From NCBI RefSeq assembly GCF_000010985.1, contig NC_013939.1, positions 1,207,501 through 1,271,500 on the forward strand: 64,000 bases of DNA, given 5' to 3'. A model generated the notes under the pieces. That model did not search any database. It was not told the DNA's origin and saw only the letters and a program-made list of their open reading frames with translations. Shown here in pieces: positions 44,635 through 53,046 of this stretch (position 1 is the first letter of the stretch; each line of letters begins with the position of its first letter). The position numbers and the translations under genes are program-made. This DNA is from Deferribacter desulfuricans SSM1 (GTDB taxonomy: Bacteria; Chrysiogenota; Deferribacteres; Deferribacterales; Deferribacteraceae).

Positions 44635-45676
44635 TTTCTTCCCCTTTCAAAACTCTTAATGCTCCATTTACAAGAGCCTCTATCTCATATTCTCCTGGTA
44701 TAACAAAAACTTTATCTATAAATTTTAAATAGTCTTTTACTTTACTCATAAAAAATTCACTTTTTGCAAGACCACCAGTAAAAACAACAGCATCAACATC
44801 ACCTTTTGCAACAGAAAAGAGTGAACCTATCTCTTTAACAATATTGTATATAAAAGCATCAACAACCTTTTTTACATAATCATCATTATGATATTTACTT
44901 TCCACTTCCTTCATATTTTTGGTTTTTAAATGGGAATAAATACCAGCCTCTTTTGATATTATTCTTTTAAGTTGATTTAAATCTAAAGAATTTTGCTGGA
45001 GATACTCAATCAAACCATCTAAAGGTAATCCACCTGCTCTTTCCACAGCAAACGGACCATCACCATCAAGCCCATTATTAACATCTACAACTTTCCCATA
45101 TTTATGTAAGCCAATTGTAATTCCACCACCAAGATGGGCAACAATAAGTACGCAATCATGATATTTCTTCTTTAATTCATTTTCAGCAACTCTTCTTGCC
45201 ACCTCCTTATGATTCAGAGCGTGAAATTTACTCTTTCTTTCTATATCTTTTAAACCTGTAATTTTGGCAATTTCCCACATTTCATCAATCACAGGAGGAT
45301 CAACAATGTATGCGTTACAACCGTATATATCTGCAAATCGTTTTGCAAGAGTTCCTCCAAGATTTGCAGGATGCTCCCCATTTAAGCCATTTCTTAAATC
45401 TGCTAACATCTTATCATTTACTAAATAAACTCCACCTTCAATTGGCTTCAACAATCCGCCCCTTGCAACCACTGCATCAAACTGCAAATCTCCAAATCCA
45501 TTTTCGTTCAAAAACTGTTTAATATTATTAAACCTTATCTCTTCTTGATCTATTACATTTTTTATTTTTAAGAATTCATCACTTAGATGCTCCACACTAT
45601 TTTTGATTAATTTTTTATTATGAGATACACCAACTTTAGTGCTGGTAGATCCAGGATCAATAGCTAATATATACAT
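44615..45676 (-). CDS. buk: Butyrate kinase
   Basis: A 353-residue acetate/butyrate kinase-family ASKHA protein. ILAIDPGSTSTKVGV is the phosphate loop, AVVARGGLLKPIEGGVY and HEPANLGG-like EHPANLGGTLAKRFAD are butyrate-kinase features, and IVAHLGGGITIGLHKYGK and VFTGGLAKSEFF complete the ATP site. It converts butyryl-phosphate (or a branched acyl-phosphate) and ADP to acid and ATP. It is the first gene of a two-gene operon with the HTH-cupin-Ptb fusion, which makes its substrate. AGAGG precedes the ATG. Branched-chain acids from amino acid catabolism are an alternative physiological substrate. Confidence 0.94.
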   Translation of the reverse strand: MYILAIDPGSTSTKVGVSHNKKLIKNSVEHLSDEFLKIKNVIDQEEIRFNNIKQFLNENGFGDLQFDAVVARGGLLKPIEGGVYLVNDKMLADLRNGLNGEHPANLGGTLAKRFADIYGCNAYIVDPPVIDEMWEIAKITGLKDIERKSKFHALNHKEVARRVAENELKKKYHDCVLIVAHLGGGITIGLHKYGKVVDVNNGLDGDGPFAVERAGGLPLDGLIEYLQQNSLDLNQLKRIISKEAGIYSHLKTKNMKEVESKYHNDDYVKKVVDAFIYNIVKEIGSLFSVAKGDVDAVVFTGGLAKSEFFMSKVKDYLKFIDKVFVIPGEYEIEALVNGALRVLKGEENAKIYK

Positions 45677-45764
45677 AATCTACCTCTAATAGTTTTTAAT
45701 AATACTTAACATAAAATATATAATTTGACAACTAAATCGTTGCCGTTTCAATATGATAATTACC

Positions 45765-45793
45765 TTGAAATAGAGTTTACAATAAATTATAAT
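45765..45793 (+). promoter_or_regulatory. Sigma-70-type promoter of Uma2-like gene
   Basis: TTGAAA (45765-45770), a 17-bp spacer and TATAAT (45788-45793), followed by a ~70-bp leader to the ATG at 45865. Confidence 0.65.
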
Positions 45794-45864
45794 AAACTTA
45801 GTTAGATGAATAACGAATTAATAAATTTTAAGGCTTTTAAGGTTAAAATTTCAAGGAGTCAAAA

Positions 45865-46449
45865 ATGAGTCCACTGGCAAAGAAAATTGATAAAAAATAC
45901 ACTTATCAAGATTATCTCACATGGCCTGATGAAGAAAGATGGGAAATTATCGACGGCAATGCTTACAATATGAGCCCTGCTCCATCTACTAAACATCAAA
46001 AAATTAGTAGAAACTTAATTGTCGAAATTGGAAAACAAAAAAACAACCTTAAAAATTGTGAGCTTTTTGAAGCTCCAACTGATGTTGTTTTAGATGATTT
46101 TAATGTAGTACAACCAGACATTTTTATTGTTTGTGATAAAAATAAGATAACAGATAAAAATATTCAAGGTGCTCCTGACTTAGTCATTGAAATAGTTTTA
46201 AAATCTACTGCTTACAAAGATACAAAAATCAAAAAAGATTTATACGAAGCTTTTGGTGTTAAAGAGTATATTCTTGTATTTCCTGAACTTGAGATTGTAG
46301 AAAGATATGTTTTATCTGATGGAAAATATGGAACTCCAGAAAGATTTAACTGGGATGAAGCATTAAAACTAAAAATATTTGATATTGAAATACCCTTATG
46401 GGAAGTATTTGAAAAAGAAATAAAGGAAGAAGAACAAGAAAATAAATAA
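45865..46449 (+). CDS. Uma2-family (DUF820) PD-(D/E)XK nuclease-like protein
   Basis: A 194-residue protein with the Uma2 layout. YTYQDYLTWPDEERWEIIDG at the start, PAPSTKHQKISRNL in the first helix region, then QPDIFIV and DLVIEIVLKST supply the acidic and E-x-V catalytic-core residues, although the usual Lys appears as VLKST. Uma2 proteins resemble restriction endonucleases and are often present in many copies, but their function is uncertain. A good promoter and AAGGAG precede the ATG. It stands alone between buk and the pilus operon and ends in a highly charged tail (KEEEQEN-like). Confidence 0.85.
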   Translation: MSPLAKKIDKKYTYQDYLTWPDEERWEIIDGNAYNMSPAPSTKHQKISRNLIVEIGKQKNNLKNCELFEAPTDVVLDDFNVVQPDIFIVCDKNKITDKNIQGAPDLVIEIVLKSTAYKDTKIKKDLYEAFGVKEYILVFPELEIVERYVLSDGKYGTPERFNWDEALKLKIFDIEIPLWEVFEKEIKEEEQENK

Positions 46450-46519
46450 GTTGCTAACAGTATAGTAAAGCTGGAAAATACGTTTTAAAAATTCTTTACT
46501 ATTTGAATATTATTTATTG

Positions 46520-46622
46520 AGATTGCTTAGTCGTTTCACTCCTCGCAATGACCGCAATTTATGGTCATTGTCAGCGTTAGCGAAGCAATCTAAGAAGCTA
46601 TAAAAGTTACTACTGTTCTACG
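46520..46622. repeat. Dispersed hairpin repeat, locus 7 (AGTCGTTTCAC arm)
   Basis: Core 46520-46591: AGATTGCTT then the arm AGTCGTTTCACTCCTCG, against TCAGCGTTAGCGAAGCAATCT. The right outer arm decays near 46622. It lies just upstream of the pilus operon promoter. Confidence 0.72.
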
Positions 46623-46668
46623 CCATTAAGAATTTTTTAACTTTTTGTTATATTTGCTTTCAAAGATA

Positions 46669-46697
46669 TTGACAGTTAAAAATATTTAAATTAAAAT
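46669..46697 (+). promoter_or_regulatory. Sigma-70-type promoter of MSHA-like pilus operon
   Basis: TTGACA (perfect, 46669-46674), a 17-bp spacer and TAAAAT (46692-46697). AGGAGG follows at 46715-46720, ten bases before the ATG of the major pilin gene. This is the clearest promoter in the window. Confidence 0.78.
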
Positions 46698-46730
46698 TAA
46701 GTTAAGTTTAACATAGGAGGTACAAATTTC

Positions 46731-47186
46731 ATGGACAAAAAAGGTTTTACATTAATTGAGTTGGTAATCGTAATAGTTATTTTGGGTATCTTAGCAGCTG
46801 TTGCTGTACCAAAGTTTGCAAACTTAAGTAAAGACGCTAAAATATCCGTAGTTAAAGGATTGGGTGGTGCTGTAAACGCAGCAAAAGATATTGTAAGAGC
46901 TAAATGGTTGATTTTAGATAATCAAAGTGCTGATAATGTAACAGTTGATGGAAAAACAATAAAAGTAAATAGCAAAGGTTATCCTACTGCTGATGCAGAT
47001 GGTATAGCAAAAGCAGTAGATTATGATAAAGATAAATTTGATAATAAATCAGATAGTAATGCTTTTATCTTTTATTATAAAGGCACAACTGCATCTGCTT
47101 ATAACAATGTTGAATGTGGTGTAGTCTATAAAGAAAACGATGACAATTCAACAGAAGTTAAAATTTATACAGACGGTTGTGAATAA
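46731..47186 (+). CDS. mshA: MshA-like major type IV pilin
   Basis: A 151-residue class III prepilin. The leader is only MDKKG, with cleavage after Gly and before Phe (KKG/FTLIELVIVIV). Glu5 and the ~25-residue hydrophobic helix follow. PKFANLSKDAKI and two Cys near the C-terminus (VECGVVY and YTDGC), presumably a disulfide, resemble MshA pilins. It would form the pilus shaft after processing by a PilD peptidase, which is not in the window. It has the strongest promoter and RBS in the region, fitting high expression. A minor pilin is less likely because of its position and RBS. Confidence 0.85.
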   Translation: MDKKGFTLIELVIVIVILGILAAVAVPKFANLSKDAKISVVKGLGGAVNAAKDIVRAKWLILDNQSADNVTVDGKTIKVNSKGYPTADADGIAKAVDYDKDKFDNKSDSNAFIFYYKGTTASAYNNVECGVVYKENDDNSTEVKIYTDGCE

Positions 47187-47198
47187 TATCTTTTATAT

Positions 47199-48416
47199 AT
47201 GAAGTTTAAATACCTTGGTGAAAAGGGTGTTGAAAAGGTTTCAGGGATTATAGAGGCGGCAGATGAAAATGTCGCCTTTTTGCTTTTGATTGACCAAGGT
47301 ATAGAAGTCTTAGATTTAAAACAATCAAGTTTATTTGACGAAATCTTCTATAGTTTAAAAAATCTAAAAAGCAGATTCTCAAAAGTAAAATTAGAAGAGC
47401 TCATAGTTTTTACCAGGCAATTTGCCACACTATTTGAAGCAGGTATCCCTGTAATCAAAATTCTTGAAAGATTATCTACTCAGAGCTTTACCGAAAAACT
47501 CACTCAAAGTATTCACCAGATAAAAAATGATGTGGATGCTGGTCTTCCACTTTCAAACGCATTTAATAGACAAAAACATATATTTTCACCCCTTTATGTA
47601 AATATGATAAAGGTTGGTGAAGAAGGTGGTGTGCTTGATATCACCTTGCAAAGACTAGCAGCCATATTAGAGTCAGAGCTTGAAACGAAAAACAGGATAA
47701 AAACAGCCACAAGATATCCCAAAATTGTCATTGGAGCTATTATAATTGCTTTTAGTATATTAGTTACCTTTGTCATACCCAAGTTTGCTAGTATGTTTGC
47801 AAAATTTAATACCGAGCTACCACTACCCACAAAAATTCTTATATGGATAAATAGTTTTGTTCAAAACTTTTGGTATGTAATAATTTTGATAATTTTAGGT
47901 GCTATTATCAGTTTTAATAAATTTAAACAAACTGAAAAAGGGAAAAATTATATCGATGAAAATATTTTCAAAATCCCAATTATTGGCCAATTGATCCAAA
48001 AAATATATTTATCTAGGATATCAAGAGTTTTGGCATTACTTTATAGAAGTGGGATAAATATTACAGCAAGTTTTGATATAGTATCAGAAATAACAGGAAA
48101 CAACATTTTAAAAAGAGAATTATTATACATAAAAGAGCAGATAAGCAGAGGATCAAATATCGCATCAGCTTTTAGGAGATCAAAATATTTTCCGCCAGTG
48201 GTTTCAGATATGGTGGAATCTGGTGAAGAAACAGGTAGGCTTGATGAAATGCTCATAAAGTTATCAGATTATTATGATGAAGAGGTTGATTACTCTATCA
48301 AGACACTTTCTCAAGCTCTTGAGCCAATTTTACTTGTATTTATTGCTGGTATGGTATTACTGCTTGCACTTGGCGTATTCTTGCCAATGTGGGATATGAT
48401 TAAAGCTGTAAGATAG
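47199..48416 (+). CDS. mshG: MshG/PilC-like inner-membrane platform protein
   Basis: A 405-residue GspF-family protein with two homologous halves and three membrane helices (near 170-195, 215-240 and 375-400). KLEELIVFTRQFATLFEAGIP and ISRVLALLYRSGINIT are the repeated starts; FSPLYVNMIKVGEEGG and FPPVVSDMVESGEETG are the paired signature loops. It sits in the inner membrane and connects the MshE ATPase to pilin subunits. It follows the pilin gene after 12 bp and ends overlapping the next gene by one base. The order pilin-platform is also seen in Vibrio-type msh loci, though in reverse. Confidence 0.92.
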   Translation: MKFKYLGEKGVEKVSGIIEAADENVAFLLLIDQGIEVLDLKQSSLFDEIFYSLKNLKSRFSKVKLEELIVFTRQFATLFEAGIPVIKILERLSTQSFTEKLTQSIHQIKNDVDAGLPLSNAFNRQKHIFSPLYVNMIKVGEEGGVLDITLQRLAAILESELETKNRIKTATRYPKIVIGAIIIAFSILVTFVIPKFASMFAKFNTELPLPTKILIWINSFVQNFWYVIILIILGAIISFNKFKQTEKGKNYIDENIFKIPIIGQLIQKIYLSRISRVLALLYRSGINITASFDIVSEITGNNILKRELLYIKEQISRGSNIASAFRRSKYFPPVVSDMVESGEETGRLDEMLIKLSDYYDEEVDYSIKTLSQALEPILLVFIAGMVLLLALGVFLPMWDMIKAVR

Positions 48417-48787
48417 TGCCCATGTTTAAGAAAAAAAATGATAAAAAAGGCTTTTCACCAATTGAAGTTGTCATTGTTTTATTAGTCGTAGCTGTAATGA
48501 TTGCTGTTATTTACAAAAGATATGAAATATACAGAGAAAAGATGTTTCAAACTGCTATTACTTATGACATTAAAAATATTAACTTAATTTTGACACTTTA
48601 CAAAGTAAAAAATGGGAAATACCCTGAAAAATTGGATGAAATTTATAAAAGTGGTTATTTACTTAATGAAGATAATAAATCTATTTTAAGTGTGATTAAA
48701 TTTGAAAATGGTCATTTTATTGTAAATGGAAATGTGCTAAAATATGATAAAAACAAAGGGAAAGTTTATATTGAAAAAAACGAATAA
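48416..48787 (+). CDS. Minor pseudopilin-like protein (mshF/mshB position)
   Basis: A 123-residue protein with a prepilin N-terminus: KKG/FSPIEVVIVLLVVAV keeps the Gly cleavage site and Glu5 but has Pro at position 3. The rest is short and polar with a helix (KNINLILTLYKVKNGKYPEKL) like GspG-type pilins. It lacks a Cys pair. It is probably a minor pilus subunit. The frame may start at the GTG at 48416, overlapping the mshG stop, or the ATG at 48422; neither has a good RBS. By position it corresponds to mshF or mshB of Vibrio-type clusters, but the sequence is too short to assign. Confidence 0.75.
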   Translation: MPMFKKKNDKKGFSPIEVVIVLLVVAVMIAVIYKRYEIYREKMFQTAITYDIKNINLILTLYKVKNGKYPEKLDEIYKSGYLLNEDNKSILSVIKFENGHFIVNGNVLKYDKNKGKVYIEKNE

Positions 48788-48791
48788 AGAT

Positions 48792-48940
48792 GCTGTTCAA
48801 CAACCATACATGTTGAGAATTAACATAATAATGAGATTTCTTCGGCAACTTTTGTTGCCTCGCCATGCCTCGAAAATACAGTCATTGCGAGCGTTAGCGA
48901 AGCAATCTGGACAATTGAGCAATTTTTATTCTTCAAAAAC
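48792..48940. repeat. Dispersed hairpin repeat, locus 8 (5' end of pseudopilin gene)
   Basis: The left end is TGTTCAACA, the core is 48834-48908 (CGGCAAC-TTTT-GTTGCC arm, then GTCATTGCGAGCG and AGCGAAGCAATCT), and the right arm runs to about 48940 (TTTTTATTCTTCAAAAAC). The copy lies inside the pilus operon and its sequence is continuous with the reading frame of the next minor pilin. Confidence 0.82.
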
Positions 48941-49391
48941 TTCAAATAATTCAGGTTTTACACTTATTGAGTTAATTATCATCATAATTCTTGTAGGTAT
49001 TCTAGCAATTGTTATCTCTCCAAAAATTGAGATAGGCTCTTTTAGTGAAGATACTGATATTATGCAGCTATATTCTGATATCAGATATGTTCAGCACAAA
49101 TCGATGGTGGATGGTGGTGGATGGTCGATAAAACTCGATGGTACAAATAAAAAATATACCATTTATGATAACAATGGAAATGTTGCAAATATCCCATCGG
49201 TTGATAATCCTGTAAAATTAAAAAATAAATTTTCATCAAATATAAATCAGTTATATTTTGACTATCTTGGAAGACCAGATAGCGATACTGATTCAACAAA
49301 TAATAATTTATTAAATACAGAAACAACTATAACATTGGGTAATAGAAAAATTTTAATAGTCCCCTACTCTGGAGGTATAATTGTCCACTAA
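48831..49391 (+). CDS. mshC: MshC-like minor pseudopilin with repeat-derived leader
   Basis: From the prepilin site NNSG/FTLIELIIIIILVGILA onward this is a normal minor pilin of ~148 mature residues (IMQLYSDIRYVQHKSMV, GWSIKLDGTNKKYTIYD), placed like mshC. Upstream of the site the frame runs through a dispersed hairpin repeat, giving a basic leader with SLRALAKQSGQ. In-frame starts are an ATG at 48744 (inside the previous gene), an ATG at 48831 (chosen) and a TTG at 48915. The TTG would give a 14-residue leader, still mostly from the repeat's right arm. None has a convincing RBS. Its end overlaps the mshD-like gene by 11 bp. Confidence 0.78.
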   Translation: MRFLRQLLLPRHASKIQSLRALAKQSGQLSNFYSSKTSNNSGFTLIELIIIIILVGILAIVISPKIEIGSFSEDTDIMQLYSDIRYVQHKSMVDGGGWSIKLDGTNKKYTIYDNNGNVANIPSVDNPVKLKNKFSSNINQLYFDYLGRPDSDTDSTNNNLLNTETTITLGNRKILIVPYSGGIIVH

Positions 49392-49896
49392 AAACAAAGG
49401 ATTCACACTTATTGAAATTATAATTTTTATTGTTGTGTTTACTGTTGGTGTTATGGGTATAATGATTTTATTTTACAATACACTTGGTAAAACAAGCGAC
49501 CCAATTATCAGACACAAAGCTATTGTTGCTGCTCAAACAGTTTTAGAAGAAATCATATCAAAAAAGTTTGATGAAGATACTCTAAATGGTGGTGGAACTA
49601 TAAATTTAGATAAAATAAATATTGGTAATGAAAATAATGAAAATAGTATGAATAAATATGATGATGTGGATGATTATGTAGATAGTTGTGATACAGAAAA
49701 AGAGTATCAACCTTCTGATTTTGGGCTAAATGGTAATTATAAAATATTTGTAAATGTCCATTTTGTCAAAATAGAAAATGGTAAAATTGTTTCAAACAGT
49801 TGTACAGCAACAAATTACAAACTAATTCAGGTGAGTGTGGAATCAGACTTATTAAAAGAAAGGTACACTTTAGAGTATGTCAAAGGTAATTTTTAG
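49381..49896 (+). CDS. mshD: MshD-like minor pseudopilin
   Basis: A 171-residue prepilin. The leader STKNKG precedes /FTLIEIIIFIVVFTVGVMGI with Glu5. SDPIIRHKAIVAAQTVLEEII after the hydrophobic helix is characteristic of MshD/PilV-type minor pilins. The C-terminal part has Cys in DSCDTEKEY and SNSCTATNYK. The start is a TTG with GGAGG five bases upstream, inside the previous gene. It overlaps the next gene by 20 bp. It is likely part of the tip or priming complex of the pilus. Confidence 0.85.
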   Translation: MSTKNKGFTLIEIIIFIVVFTVGVMGIMILFYNTLGKTSDPIIRHKAIVAAQTVLEEIISKKFDEDTLNGGGTINLDKINIGNENNENSMNKYDDVDDYVDSCDTEKEYQPSDFGLNGNYKIFVNVHFVKIENGKIVSNSCTATNYKLIQVSVESDLLKERYTLEYVKGNF

Positions 49897-50623
49897 AAAC
49901 AAAAAAGGGTTTACACTAGTTGAGCTTATAATTGTAATTGTGTTGCTTGGAATTGTATCCTTTTTAGGTGTTAATCTACTTTTGCCCATTATGACAGGTT
50001 ACACAGATACTAAAGTAAAAGATTTATTATACAATGAAGCAAAATTTATCACAGAAAGAATGGCTAAAGAGCTTAAATATGCTATACCAAACACCGTTGC
50101 AGATTTTAATAATAGTTGCCAGCCAAAAAACTCAAACAACATAAAGTTTGCATCATTTAAAGATGTGTATTTTTATACAAAAAATGAAAAGGACAATATC
50201 AGCTTAACAGAAAATGTATCAATTAATAACTATGACATTTTAAGCATATATGTTACAAAATGTAACCAATTTTATAATGAGCAAAGAGTTTACTCAGTCA
50301 CAGATAACGACTCCGGCAACTATTTAATTTTAGATAAAAATCTGAAAAAAGACTCCCCTTATAAAAGGGTTTTTCTTTTTGACAAAGTTATTGCTTATAA
50401 ATTGCTAAATAATCAACTTTATTGGTGTAATGGAAATATTGATACGGATTTTAACAGTGAGGGCAATTGCTATATTTTTGGTAATTTTTTAGATAGTGTA
50501 GAATTTACTTATGATGCTGGAAATAGATGGAGAAATGCTGCTGTAAAAATCAGTTTAACTCTTAAAAAAAATGATGTGAGTATAAATTATGAAAAAGTTG
50601 TCCATATTAGAAATACTCCATGA
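49877..50623 (+). CDS. mshO: MshO-like minor pseudopilin
   Basis: A 248-residue prepilin: RNKKG/FTLVELIIVIVLLGIVSFLG with Glu5, then the MshO/PilW-like region MTGYTDTKVKDLLYNEAKFITERMAKELKYAIPNTV (residues ~37-72). It is larger than the other minor pilins, with four Cys in the globular part (NNSCQPK, VTKCNQFY, LYWCNG, EGNCYIF), possibly two disulfides. It belongs to the GspJ-like set that primes pilus assembly. The gene overlaps its neighbours on both sides (20 and 35 bp). Confidence 0.85.
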   Translation: MSKVIFRNKKGFTLVELIIVIVLLGIVSFLGVNLLLPIMTGYTDTKVKDLLYNEAKFITERMAKELKYAIPNTVADFNNSCQPKNSNNIKFASFKDVYFYTKNEKDNISLTENVSINNYDILSIYVTKCNQFYNEQRVYSVTDNDSGNYLILDKNLKKDSPYKRVFLFDKVIAYKLLNNQLYWCNGNIDTDFNSEGNCYIFGNFLDSVEFTYDAGNRWRNAAVKISLTLKKNDVSINYEKVVHIRNTP

Positions 50624-50969
50624 TAAAAAAGGTTCATCTTTAATATTTGCTGTTTTTCTCCTTGTGATATTTGGGTTTATCGGAGTTACACTTATAACAA
50701 TTTTATCAAACGAATCCATATCAAGTAGCGAAGAGTTACTTTCCACAAAAGCTTTTTATTTAGCTGAATCCAGTTGCGAAATTACTATTGCTGACAATCT
50801 GACTGGAACCAATGAACTGATTTATGATGAAAACAATAAAACCTCTTTAACTTACAACAACTTTACTATTGAAATTATTAGAGAAATAAAAGATAATGTA
50901 ACAGTTTATGAATGTATGGCTTATAATGATTTGGTAAAAAGAAAAATTAAGGTAAAAATACAAAACTAA
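50589..50969 (+). CDS. mshP: MshP-like (PilX-type) membrane protein
   Basis: A 126-residue protein. Its N-terminal KKGSSLIFAVFLLVIFGFIG resembles MshP/PilX proteins, which look like pilins but lack the canonical Phe1/Glu5 site. SNESISSSEELLSTKAFYLAESSCEI is the typical following segment (AxxAESg type). The remainder is a short beta-rich part. It probably joins the minor-pilin tip complex. It overlaps mshO by 35 bp and shares its last base region with the start of the ATPase-like MshM gene. Confidence 0.8.
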   Translation: MKKLSILEILHDKKGSSLIFAVFLLVIFGFIGVTLITILSNESISSSEELLSTKAFYLAESSCEITIADNLTGTNELIYDENNKTSLTYNNFTIEIIREIKDNVTVYECMAYNDLVKRKIKVKIQN

Positions 50970-52324
50970 TGAGTGTTTACACAGAATTTTTTAATTTTAA
51001 AGAAGAGCCATTTAAATTAACCCCAGACCCAGACTTTTTTTACTGCTCTACCAGTCATGAAGAAGCGATTCAACTTATAGAATATTCTATAAAAACCAGA
51101 AAAGGTTTTATGGCTTTAATTGGGGAAGTGGGAACTGGGAAAACAACACTTACAAGAGTGTTATTAAACTCATTAACTGACGTAGAAACATGCCTTGTGC
51201 TAAACCCTTTTTTATCCCCTGATGAAATGTTAAAATATATATGCAGCGACTTTGGAATTGTAGTTTCAAATGATTTAGACAAAGGTAAAATTTATGACGA
51301 GCTAGCAAAATACTTTTTAAAATTATACGAAGAAGGTAAAAACGCATTATTGATAATTGATGAAGCTCAAAACCTCCCTTTTGAAACTATTGAGCTAATA
51401 AGACAACTATCCAACATTGAAAAAGAGGATGCAAAGCTATTGCAAATTCTGTTTGTCGGTCAGCCTGAATTTTTGGAGCTTTTAAACAAATATGAACTTA
51501 GACAGGTTAGACAAAGAATTTCAGTAATAATCCAACTAAAAACTTTAACAGAGGAAGATGTTGAAAATTATATCAATTATAGAATCCAAAAAGCATCCAA
51601 ATATAACAAAACAATTTTTACTAAAGAAGCCATCAAAGCAGTTTATAAATATACTAAAGGTAATCCAAGAGATATTAATAAGCTCTGCGAATACGCTTTA
51701 ATAGCTGCCTTTAATGATGAATCAAAAAAAATAGAAAAAAAGCATATCGAAAAAGCAATTTTAGAAATTAATCCAATTTTGGTCTCTTCTGAGATAACAC
51801 CAGCTACTACAAGAAAAAATAGTTTAATAAAAAAAGTTATAATACTTTTTATTTTAATAGTTATAACTGGATTATTAATATATTATTTTTCTTTTTTGAT
51901 AAAATGTCCCGTTAAAAAAGTAAGTAATATAGAAAATAAAACTTATTCAAACATAAATCTAAATCAACAACCAGCTAAAACAGTTACTATCCAAAAAGAA
52001 AAAGTTAAAAAAGAAATAATATCAGAGAATAACACAATTAAAACAAAAACAATACAACCAGTTAGTCAAGATAATATTTCATCAAAAAAATTAATAAAAG
52101 AAGAAAAAAATAGAACTAAATCAAAGTGTATTAAATTTCTTGTTAATCAAAAGGTAAGAATAAATCCAGATTTAAACTCAAAATATTTAACGATTATTAA
52201 AAAAAACAAAGTATTGAAAATTGAAAAAGTTGTAAATGACTGGGCAATGATTAATATTGACAATAAAATAGGATGGGTGTTATTATACGATAAATACAAC
52301 AATGTTATTAACTGTGAGGATTAA
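50969..52324 (+). CDS. mshM: MshM-like ExeA-family AAA ATPase with C-terminal SH3-like domain
   Basis: A 451-residue membrane ATPase. The opening YTEFFNFKEEPFKLTPDPDFFY is the ExeA/MshM signature, across residues 4-25. Walker A is GEVGTGKTT, Walker B is LLIIDEAQNLP, and QILFVGQPEF is the sensor region. One membrane helix (~290-312) is followed by a Lys/Asn-rich linker and a ~60-residue SH3-like domain (VRINPDLNSKYLTIIKKNKVL...DNKIGWVLL) that would lie in the periplasm. Vibrio-type MshM ends after the ATPase, so the SH3 tail, probably a cell-wall binder, is extra. ExeA proteins help secretins cross peptidoglycan. Confidence 0.87.
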   Translation: MSVYTEFFNFKEEPFKLTPDPDFFYCSTSHEEAIQLIEYSIKTRKGFMALIGEVGTGKTTLTRVLLNSLTDVETCLVLNPFLSPDEMLKYICSDFGIVVSNDLDKGKIYDELAKYFLKLYEEGKNALLIIDEAQNLPFETIELIRQLSNIEKEDAKLLQILFVGQPEFLELLNKYELRQVRQRISVIIQLKTLTEEDVENYINYRIQKASKYNKTIFTKEAIKAVYKYTKGNPRDINKLCEYALIAAFNDESKKIEKKHIEKAILEINPILVSSEITPATTRKNSLIKKVIILFILIVITGLLIYYFSFLIKCPVKKVSNIENKTYSNINLNQQPAKTVTIQKEKVKKEIISENNTIKTKTIQPVSQDNISSKKLIKEEKNRTKSKCIKFLVNQKVRINPDLNSKYLTIIKKNKVLKIEKVVNDWAMINIDNKIGWVLLYDKYNNVINCED

Positions 52325-53046
52325 TGAGTTTAATTGCAAACGCATTAAAAAAGAATAAAAACAAAAAACAAACAGTTATTTATAAAAACAAAAAAGTAGT
52401 TCAATTTAATCTTCAATTTATTTTCCTGATAATTTTCATTATATTTGTAATTATCGTTTTATTAGATTATAAGCTAATAAATAATTTTTATTCCAAGGTT
52501 AAAGCCAAAACATTTACACCTATATCAGAGCTAAAGAAAAATAAATTTGATGCAATAAGCAAACTTAATAAAAACTTGCAATCTTTATATGATGACGAAA
52601 TTTATATAAATCTCGCATCAAATGAAAAAGATAAAGCTTTAAAAGTTATCAATGATTTAAAAGATTATAGTCTAATTGGGATATATTATTTTAAAGAGAA
52701 TAATATACCTCAAGCAAAAAAATACCTATCTAAATGTGTTGAATCTACTGAAAGTCCAAAACATAAAGTATTGTGCAGCTATTATCTAGCATTGTTAGAG
52801 TATAAATTAAGAAATTATTCTAAATCTTTAGATTTAATAAAAAGTTTAGATAAAAATAAATACAAAAATTTAGAATGTGAAATTAATATTTTGTATGCCA
52901 CTAATTATGAAAAGCTTGGCAAATATAATTTTGCAAAAATATATTATGATAAATCTAAAAATTCATGTAATATACCACCTGTAAACCATAAAATTAGTAT
53001 CAAACAGTTTTTATTAAAGCTAAAAGGTATTAATAATGAAAGTTAG
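52324..53046 (+). CDS. mshN: MshN-like membrane protein with TPR-type repeats
   Basis: A 240-residue protein. The start SLIANALKK is like MshN (S-IN-AL), followed by a membrane helix (~30-50) and a periplasmic helical part. Two or three TPR-like pairs are visible (YSLIGIYYFKENNIPQAKKYL, CSYYLALLEYKLRNYSKSLDLI, NILYATNYEKLGKYNFAKIYY). MshN-type proteins are thought to aid pilus assembly at the envelope. The gene starts on the last base of mshM's stop and overlaps mshI by 11 bp. Confidence 0.78.
   Translation: MSLIANALKKNKNKKQTVIYKNKKVVQFNLQFIFLIIFIIFVIIVLLDYKLINNFYSKVKAKTFTPISELKKNKFDAISKLNKNLQSLYDDEIYINLASNEKDKALKVINDLKDYSLIGIYYFKENNIPQAKKYLSKCVESTESPKHKVLCSYYLALLEYKLRNYSKSLDLIKSLDKNKYKNLECEINILYATNYEKLGKYNFAKIYYDKSKNSCNIPPVNHKISIKQFLLKLKGINNES

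Noticed and set aside
45725-45757. TTGACA with TATGAT upstream of the Uma2-like gene
   Set aside because: The spacer is 21 bp; the TTGAAA-17-TATAAT just downstream is much better.
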